A model generated the notes under the pieces. The model saw only the letters and a program-made list of their open reading frames with translations, made no database searches and was not told the origin of the DNA. This document shows positions 1-4,538 of a DNA stretch of 6,257 bases, in pieces. The first letter of the stretch is position 1; each line of letters starts with the position of its first letter. The stretch is from Pseudomonadota bacterium (GTDB taxonomy: Bacteria > Pseudomonadota > Gammaproteobacteria > Burkholderiales > Burkholderiaceae_B). The translations under genes and the position numbers were made by a program. The stretch covers positions 1 to 6,257 of the forward strand of contig JAJYTK010000063.1 of NCBI GenBank assembly GCA_021793095.1, in the 5' to 3' direction.

Positions 1-1
1 T

Positions 2-139
2 GTTATTGCCTTCAAGGGGAATCAATTAGATGTACCGATTGGCGAGCTCCTAGAGCGCGCTGGTCAGTTAAAGAAAGCCTATAAATTCCCTGCTCTAAAT
101 TGGGTAAAAGGGTTATTATCTAGTTTGCACACAAAATGA
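2..139 (+). CDS. C-terminal end of an unidentified protein (partial, 5' end outside window)
   Basis: An open frame runs from the window edge to a TGA at 137-139 and gives 45 residues that start VIAFKGNQLDVPIGELLERA and end LLSSLHTK. The composition looks like real protein: a mixed amphipathic stretch, then a basic C-terminus. No catalytic motif or membrane segment is visible in this piece. The first 20 or so residues faintly recall the C-terminal end of phosphofructokinases (hydrophobic-K-G-x-x-hydrophobic-VP pattern), but this is too short to name a function. It ends 109 bp before the ABC binding-protein gene, on the same strand. That gap holds a strong ribosome binding site but no convincing terminator, so read-through into the transporter genes cannot be excluded. 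Function unknown. Confidence 0.6.
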   Translation, partial: VIAFKGNQLDVPIGELLERAGQLKKAYKFPALNWVKGLLSSLHTK

Positions 140-233
140 ACAATGGCGTAGCCAGGGGTTTTATTTATTTCGCCTTCTTTAGGATGATTAAGTAAAATCA
201 ATGGCAAAGCATGAAAAGAATCTCATTCCACAC

Positions 234-240
234 AAAGGAG
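234..240 (+). promoter_or_regulatory. Ribosome binding site of the ABC binding-protein gene
   Basis: AAAGGAG lies 8 bases before the ATG at 249, a near-ideal Shine-Dalgarno match and spacing. An in-frame TAA at 246-248 directly abuts the ATG, so the start at 249 is fixed. Confidence 0.85.
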
Positions 241-248
241 CCATCTAA

Positions 249-1217
249 ATGAAAAAAAACGTTTTTTCCCGTTATATTGCCCCGTTAGCACTAGGCGTGT
301 GCTTGTCTATAGGGGGGACGGTCGCAGCGCAAACTGTGTCAGTGTCTTCAATTGTTGAGCACCCTGCATTGGATTCGGTACGAGATGGCATTCTTGATGT
401 CCTCAAAGAAGAAGGGTACACCGATAAAGACGGTTTCAAATGGCAATTTCAGACCGCCCAAGGAAATACCGCAATTGCGGCTCAGATTGCTCGCAAGTTT
501 GTAGGCGATGATTCTGATGTCATTGTCGCGATTTCTACGCCTTCAGCACAGGCAGTTGTAGCTGCGACCAAAGAAATACCGGTGGTGTATTCAGCAGTGA
601 CTGATCCTGTGGCCGCCCAGTTAGTCTCCAATATGGAGGCCTCAGAGACTAATGTGACTGGTGTTTCTGATGCATTAGCTCTAGAAGACCAGATCGATCT
701 GATTCAGCGTCTGGTGCCTGATGTGAAAAATATTGGCATGGTGTACAACCCTGGTGAAGCAAATTCAGTGGTGGTTGTCGAAGCATTGCGCGAGTTGCTG
801 TCCGAGCGTGACATGAAACTGGTTGAGGCAACTGCTGCACGCACGGTTGATGTTGGGGCCGCAGCGCGTAGTCTGGTCGGCAAAGTGGATGCCATCTATA
901 CCAACACTGATAACAACGTGGTCTCTGCATACGAGGCCTTGGTCAAAGTGGGTAATGATGCTCAAATACCTTTGATTGCATCAGATACTGACAGTGTCGA
1001 GCGCGGTGCGATCGCGGCACTGGGGATTAACTACTATGACATGGGCCGTCAGACCGGGACGTTAGTGCATCGGATTTTACAAGGTGAAGAGCCCGGCGAA
1101 ATCCCATCTGAGTATGGCCAAGAGCTAGAGTTGTTCATTAATTTAAAGGCTGCTGAAAAACAAGGCGTCGAGATAAAACAAGACGTGATTGATGAAGCAG
1201 CCAAGATTATTGAATAG
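249..1217 (+). CDS. ABC transporter periplasmic substrate-binding protein, TrpX-type (ABC_sub_bind family)
   Basis: This is the periplasmic solute receptor of an ABC importer; it would bind a small ligand and hand it to the permease encoded next. The 322-residue length is typical of the ABC_sub_bind (DUF534) family. Residues 1-27 form a Sec signal peptide: KK, a hydrophobic core, then VAA before Q28. A cysteine at residue 18 is not in a lipobox (LGVC, with V at -1), so a soluble periplasmic protein is expected. Family-like segments are STPSAQ (96-101), VTDPVAA (117-123), NIGMVYNPGEANS (161-173) and DNNVVSA (221-227), followed by an S..E.GA.A..G..Y..MG block (249-266). Together they give the two-lobed periplasmic-binding-protein layout. 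The order binding protein, permease, ATPase supports the assignment. Characterised Gram-positive relatives bind tryptophan, but ligand identity here is inference only and could be another amino acid or a nucleoside-like compound. A terminator hairpin follows the gene. Confidence 0.9.
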   Translation: MKKNVFSRYIAPLALGVCLSIGGTVAAQTVSVSSIVEHPALDSVRDGILDVLKEEGYTDKDGFKWQFQTAQGNTAIAAQIARKFVGDDSDVIVAISTPSAQAVVAATKEIPVVYSAVTDPVAAQLVSNMEASETNVTGVSDALALEDQIDLIQRLVPDVKNIGMVYNPGEANSVVVVEALRELLSERDMKLVEATAARTVDVGAAARSLVGKVDAIYTNTDNNVVSAYEALVKVGNDAQIPLIASDTDSVERGAIAALGINYYDMGRQTGTLVHRILQGEEPGEIPSEYGQELELFINLKAAEKQGVEIKQDVIDEAAKIIE

Positions 1218-1230
1218 GTATTCAAATAAT

Positions 1231-1271
1231 GCGCGATGGGGCCTCTTTTCTGAGGCCTCGTTGCGTTTTTT
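1231..1271 (+). terminator. Rho-independent terminator between binding protein and permease
   Basis: A long hairpin starts 13 bases after the stop codon. The left arm is 1231-1245 (GCGCGATGGGGCCTC) and the right arm 1252-1266 (GAGGCCTCGTTGCGT). All 15 positions pair, five of them G-U, around a 6-base loop (TTTTCT); the loop-proximal six pairs are all Watson-Crick (GGCCTC/GAGGCC). A run of six T (1266-1271) follows the stem directly. This is the classic intrinsic terminator form. Its position inside a three-gene transport cluster suggests partial termination, leaving the binding protein in excess over the permease and ATPase. Confidence 0.85.
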
Positions 1272-1345
1272 AATATGACGCACGATAGCGGGCGGGTAGT
1301 GCAACGCATGACACCCTATTGAGCACTTTTTGAGTTTTTACAAGC

Positions 1346-2245
1346 ATGTCTATTTACACTATCTGGGGCGCATTTGAAATAGGCTTAATCTTTGGCTTGG
1401 TGGCGCTAGGTGTTTTGATCTCATTTCGCGTGTTGCGATTTCCTGACCTCACGGTGGATGGCAGTTTTCCACTCGGCGGTGCCGTTGCAGCCGTTTTGAT
1501 TAGCCAGGGCATGGATCCATTTACCGCCACCCTTATTGCCACCCTAGCAGGTGCATGTGCCGGGGTGGTGACGGGCTGGCTTAATGTCAGTCTGCGCATC
1601 ATGGATTTATTGGCGAGCATTCTCGTGATGATCGCGTTGTACTCCATTAACTTGCGTATTATGGGTCGCCCCAATGTCCCGCTAATTATGGAGCCAACAG
1701 TATTTACGGTGCTGCAGCCTCAAGGACTTCCCGACTATATTGCACGTCCAATGCTCCTTTTGGTCGTGGTCATCGTGGCTAAATTTGTGTTGGATTGGTT
1801 CTTTGCCACAGAAACGGGATTGGCCATGCGTGCCACAGGGGCGAATCCACGCATGGCACGAGCACAGGGGGTACGCACATGGGCGATGGTTTTGCTGGGC
1901 ATGGCCATCTCTAACGGTTTAGTTGCGATGGCGGGTGCGTTTTTTGCTCAATCTCAGGGTGGGGCAGATATTTCCATGGGTATCGGCACCATAGTGATTG
2001 GGCTTGCTGCAGTCATTATTGGAGAAAGTATTATCCCCGCACGCCGTATGTTGATTGTGACCTTGTCAGTCATTATCGGTGCGGTACTGTATCGCTTTTT
2101 TATCGCCTTGGCGCTCAACGCTGACTTTATAGGTCTAAAGGCTCAGGACCTTAATTTATTAACTGCAGTACTGGTGACTATTGCCCTGGTGTTGCCGTTG
2201 CTGAAAAGCCGTTTCAAGCGTCGCGTTCAAGGCACTAAACATTAA
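1346..2245 (+). CDS. ABC transporter permease, TrpY-type (COG4120-like, BPD_transp_2 fold)
   Basis: This is the inner-membrane channel subunit that would pass the ligand from the binding protein to the cytoplasm. It has 299 mostly hydrophobic residues with about eight or nine membrane segments (roughly 8-27, 41-55, 57-78, 86-104, 133-153, 178-199, 211-226, 234-256 and 270-286) and a basic C-terminal tail (KSRFKRRVQGTKH). Two conserved blocks mark the family: RFPDLTVDGSFPLGG (31-45), and the cytoplasmic loop ETGLAMRATGANPRMARAQG (156-175), which is expected to be the coupling helix that contacts the ATPase. The start at 1346 is the first ATG after an in-frame TGA at 1331-1333, so a longer N-terminus is not possible. 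The ribosome binding site is poor (only GAG about 11 bases upstream), which together with the terminator before it points to lower expression than the binding protein. The homodimer is probably the working form, because only one permease gene is present. Confidence 0.9.
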   Translation: MSIYTIWGAFEIGLIFGLVALGVLISFRVLRFPDLTVDGSFPLGGAVAAVLISQGMDPFTATLIATLAGACAGVVTGWLNVSLRIMDLLASILVMIALYSINLRIMGRPNVPLIMEPTVFTVLQPQGLPDYIARPMLLLVVVIVAKFVLDWFFATETGLAMRATGANPRMARAQGVRTWAMVLLGMAISNGLVAMAGAFFAQSQGGADISMGIGTIVIGLAAVIIGESIIPARRMLIVTLSVIIGAVLYRFFIALALNADFIGLKAQDLNLLTAVLVTIALVLPLLKSRFKRRVQGTKH

Positions 2246-2318
2246 TTCATATTCTGTTAATGTTCGCCGTTATACGATCTATTTGTTCAACAGGATCATT
2301 TATTTGAAAATGTTGTAT

Positions 2319-2322
2319 GGAG
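2319..2322 (+). promoter_or_regulatory. Ribosome binding site that decides the ATPase start
   Basis: GGAG ends 10 bases before the ATG at 2333 and 13 before the second, in-frame ATG at 2336. The spacing favours the first ATG, giving a protein that begins Met-Met-Leu. Confidence 0.5.
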
Positions 2323-2332
2323 TACCCAGTCT

Positions 2333-3130
2333 ATGATGCTCGAAGCCACCAACCTACAAATCACCTTTAACCCGGGTACTCCGATAGAAACTCGGGCACT
2401 GCGCGGGATGACAGTCTCTATTCCCAAGGGCCAGTTTGTTACCGTGATAGGTTCAAATGGAGCCGGCAAGTCCACATTGCTTAATGCTATTTCAGGGGCT
2501 CAACCGGTGGATGCGGGCACTATTCAATTGGCTGGTGTGGATATTACTCGACAACCTGTTTGGGAGCGCGCCAAGATGGTTGCCCGTGTGTTCCAAGATC
2601 CCATGGCAGGGACTTGCGAAGAGCTCACCATCGAAGAAAATCTAGCTTTAGCAGCGCATCGTGGCAGTCCTAGGCGACTGAAACGCTCCATCAATAAAGA
2701 AATGAGGGCCGAGTTCGAGGAACGCCTGTCATTGCTAGGGTTGGGCTTGGAAAAGCGCCTCACCGATAGGATTGGCCTATTGTCAGGCGGGCAGCGACAA
2801 GCTGTTAGCTTGCTGATGGCAGCAATGCGGCCATCAAAAATCTTGTTGCTCGACGAGCATACTGCTGCCCTCGATCCACGTACCGCGGCTTTTGTTTTAG
2901 AGTTGACGCAAAAGCTGGTTGCCGATGAGCATTTAACGACCATGATGGTGACACACAGTATGCGGCAGGCCCTCGACATTGGCGAAAGGACCATCATGCT
3001 GCATCAGGGCAAGGTCGTATTAGATGTCAGCGGCGAAGAGCGTTCTGGCTTGGATGTGCCTGATCTTTTAGCGATGTTTGAACGCGTGCGGGGCGAGGCT
3101 TTAGACGATGATGCATTGCTCTTGAGTTGA
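2333..3130 (+). CDS. ABC transporter ATP-binding protein, TrpZ-type
   Basis: This is the cytoplasmic ATPase that powers the importer formed with the two upstream genes. All nucleotide-binding motifs are intact in its 265 residues: Walker A GSNGAGKST (40-48), Q-loop Gln88 (VFQDP), signature LSGGQ (150-154), Walker B ILLLD (170-174) with catalytic Glu175, D-loop ALD (179-181) and switch His208 (VTH). The Walker B extension reads DEHTAALDP rather than the common DEPT(S)ALD. DEHTAALDP is characteristic of the ATPases that accompany ABC_sub_bind receptors, and so supports the pairing with the two genes before it. The first block, with an NPGTPIETRALRGM N-terminal segment, is also typical of that subgroup. 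It starts 87 bp after the permease stop, with no overlap. A weak stem-loop covers its stop codon, and the next gene has its own promoter, so it is probably the last gene of this unit. Confidence 0.93.
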   Translation: MMLEATNLQITFNPGTPIETRALRGMTVSIPKGQFVTVIGSNGAGKSTLLNAISGAQPVDAGTIQLAGVDITRQPVWERAKMVARVFQDPMAGTCEELTIEENLALAAHRGSPRRLKRSINKEMRAEFEERLSLLGLGLEKRLTDRIGLLSGGQRQAVSLLMAAMRPSKILLLDEHTAALDPRTAAFVLELTQKLVADEHLTTMMVTHSMRQALDIGERTIMLHQGKVVLDVSGEERSGLDVPDLLAMFERVRGEALDDDALLLS

Positions 3131-3168
3131 TTCATTGCACACAGTTTTGCAAAAAGATCAACTTTGTT
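3125..3168 (+). terminator. Possible weak terminator or stem-loop after the ABC ATPase
   Basis: AGTTGAT (3125-3131, covering the TGA stop) is the exact reverse complement of ATCAACT (3157-3163). A second pair, TTGC/GCAA (3135-3138 and 3149-3152), lies inside it. The tail is only TTTGTT, and the stem is AT-rich, so termination would be inefficient. The tail overlaps the candidate -35 box of the next promoter. Confidence 0.3.
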
Positions 3169-3192
3169 AATCCTCGGTAATCCCTATATACT
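3164..3192 (+). promoter_or_regulatory. Candidate sigma70 promoter of the adaptor-pump operon
   Basis: TTGTTA (3164-3169, four of six consensus bases) and TATACT (3187-3192, five of six) are separated by exactly 17 bases. They lie about 80 bases before the adaptor start, in an AT-rich gap. It is the best promoter match in the window, and it is overlapped by a dyad that looks like an operator. Confidence 0.6.
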
Positions 3193-3208
3193 TAAGTGCT
3201 TTAGTATA
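3187..3208. promoter_or_regulatory. 22-bp dyad over the -10 box: candidate repressor operator for the efflux operon
   Basis: Half sites TATACT-T-AAG and CTT-T-AGTATA flank a TG centre; 9 of the 11 base pairs of the dyad are symmetric (mismatches only at 3193/3202 and the central pair). The left half is the -10 hexamer itself, so a dimeric protein bound here would block RNA polymerase. Size and position fit TetR-family operators that control AcrAB/MexAB/TtgABC-type pumps. The binding protein is not encoded in the window, and its family is an inference. Confidence 0.5.
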
Positions 3209-3220
3209 GTTTTTGATTTA

Positions 3221-3240
3221 TTTTAGCTGCTTTTAGTTGC
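3221..3240 (+). repeat. Tandem 10-bp direct repeat in the 5' leader of the adaptor gene
   Basis: TTTTAGCTGC (3221-3230) is followed at once by TTTTAGTTGC (3231-3240), identical at 9 of 10 positions. It lies between the candidate promoter and the ribosome binding site. The 10-base period would put two sites on one face of the helix, but in an AT-rich leader it may be chance. Confidence 0.4.
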
Positions 3241-3257
3241 TTATTTCGCCCTTCAGT

Positions 3258-3263
3258 AAGGAG
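3258..3263 (+). promoter_or_regulatory. Ribosome binding site of the adaptor gene
   Basis: AAGGAG stands 7 bases before the ATG at 3271, a consensus Shine-Dalgarno match with good spacing. It supports that start, which also gives a complete lipoprotein signal peptide. Confidence 0.85.
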
Positions 3264-3270
3264 CTTTTCT

Positions 3271-4494
3271 ATGCCTCGTAGCCGCTTTTTTTCACGGCGC
3301 CTTTTGCAGGTTTTTCTATTTAGCACCGTGTTGGTGGTTGCTGCTTGCGGCAAGCAAGAAGAACAATCGGCTCAGTCTGATATGAAAGTCCCCGTCCAGG
3401 TGGTACAGGTTAATCCCGAGCCAACCCCTTTGTATATTGATTTACCTGGTCGTGCTGACGCTATCAAGGATGCTCAAGTGCGGGCTCGAGTGACAGGCAT
3501 TGTGACCGGTATTCATTTTGAGCAGGGCAGTGATGTCGAAGAAGGGCAGTTATTATTTACCATAGATCCCGCGCCTTATGAGGCCGCACGTAATCAGGCA
3601 AAAGCGCGTTTGCAGCAGGCCGAGGCCACTGCGCAATCGGCGGCATCCCTTGCAAACCGCTATCAACGGTTGATCAAAGAGCGTGCAATCAGTCAACAAG
3701 ACTACGATACCGCCATGGCGCAACATCACCAAGCACAGGCTGAGGTAGCGGGTGCCAAGGCAGCACTAGAATCAGCAGAAATAGATTTGGGTTATACCGA
3801 GGTCACCGCACCCATTAGCGGGCGTATCGGCAAGGCCGAGGTGACCGAGGGTGCTTTGGTGAGTGCGACCGAGGCTTCCCATCTCGCCACCATACAGCAG
3901 ATTGATGAGCTATACATTGATATTCGCCGACCTGCTGAGGAATTCATTGCCTTGCGCAAGGCCATTGCCAGCGGTTTGATCAAATCTAATAGTGAAGGCG
4001 AGGCACAAGTGACGGCGCTGCTGGGCGACCGTTCAGAGTACCCTGAAAAAGGGCGTTTGCTTTTCTCTGGCGTTTCGGTTGATCCCACGACGGGCCAACT
4101 CGCGATGCGCGCCATCTTTCCTAATCCAGATCTTAATTTATTGCCTGGGATGTTCGTCCGTGTTCGTGTAGAACAAGGCATTAAAGAGGATGCTTTGGCA
4201 GTTCCCGTCCAAGCCATTCAGTATGGTGCTGGCGGCTCGACAACGGTTTATATCGTTGATGAAGACGATAAAGCACAGATAGTCCCTGTCAAGGTGGGAC
4301 AACAAATTAAAGGACTCGTGGTGGTAGAAGAGGGATTGGATCCAGAGGCGACTGTCGTGGTTGCTGGGTTCCAAAAGATTCAGCCTGGTGCCCCGGTGCA
4401 GCCGATGCCGTGGGAGGATGATGATCCTGAGTCCGCCGCTGAAATAGAGGGTTCTGAGGCACCCGAATCCCAACCTGAAACCGAAAACGAATAG
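3271..4494 (+). CDS. RND efflux pump periplasmic adaptor lipoprotein (AcrA/MexA/TtgA family)
   Basis: This is the membrane fusion protein that links an inner-membrane RND pump to an outer-membrane TolC-like channel. The 407 residues begin with a lipoprotein signal (basic MPRSRFFSRR, a hydrophobic core, lipobox VAAC), so Cys26 should be lipidated. The first lipoyl half lies around residues 66-100 (ARVTGIVTGIHFEQGSDVEE). An alpha-helical hairpin follows at about 101-175, then the second lipoyl half (YTEVTAPISGRIGKAEVTEG), beta-barrel and membrane-proximal domains. The RLS motif for TolC contact is present at R130, L134 and S141, with the same spacing as in E. coli AcrA. The last 28 residues (380-407) hold 12 acidic and no basic residues, longer and more acidic than the usual adaptor tail. 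The RND pump gene follows after 44 bp, so the two are almost certainly co-transcribed from the promoter at 3164-3192. The drug spectrum cannot be read from this gene. Confidence 0.95.
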   Translation: MPRSRFFSRRLLQVFLFSTVLVVAACGKQEEQSAQSDMKVPVQVVQVNPEPTPLYIDLPGRADAIKDAQVRARVTGIVTGIHFEQGSDVEEGQLLFTIDPAPYEAARNQAKARLQQAEATAQSAASLANRYQRLIKERAISQQDYDTAMAQHHQAQAEVAGAKAALESAEIDLGYTEVTAPISGRIGKAEVTEGALVSATEASHLATIQQIDELYIDIRRPAEEFIALRKAIASGLIKSNSEGEAQVTALLGDRSEYPEKGRLLFSGVSVDPTTGQLAMRAIFPNPDLNLLPGMFVRVRVEQGIKEDALAVPVQAIQYGAGGSTTVYIVDEDDKAQIVPVKVGQQIKGLVVVEEGLDPEATVVVAGFQKIQPGAPVQPMPWEDDDPESAAEIEGSEAPESQPETENE

Positions 4495-4538
4495 TTTCCC
4501 TGACAGCGTCTGTCTTCTGCAGCTAATGAGTTTGACCT

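Noticed and set aside
142..165. TGGC-GTA-GCCA hairpin followed by GGGGTTTTATTT as a terminator of the upstream gene
   Set aside because: The stem is only four pairs with a three-base loop, and four G separate it from a broken T run. This is too weak to call.
193..198. TAAAAT as a -10 box for the ABC gene cluster
   Set aside because: No acceptable -35 hexamer is found 16-18 bases upstream (the best is about three of six), and the region is AT-rich, so the match is not informative. The true promoter of the cluster is not located.
1298..1331. AGTGC/GCACT inverted pair followed by five T, as a second terminator before the permease
   Set aside because: The five-pair stem encloses a 20-base loop and ends just before the permease start. 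It is far weaker than the hairpin at 1231-1271 and likely chance.
2524..2997. 157-codon reverse-strand frame opposite the ABC ATPase
   Set aside because: It lies wholly inside a gene with every ABC motif intact, has a serine/arginine/cysteine-rich composition typical of antisense shadows, and shows no recognisable domain. The same reasoning excludes the other reverse-strand frames.
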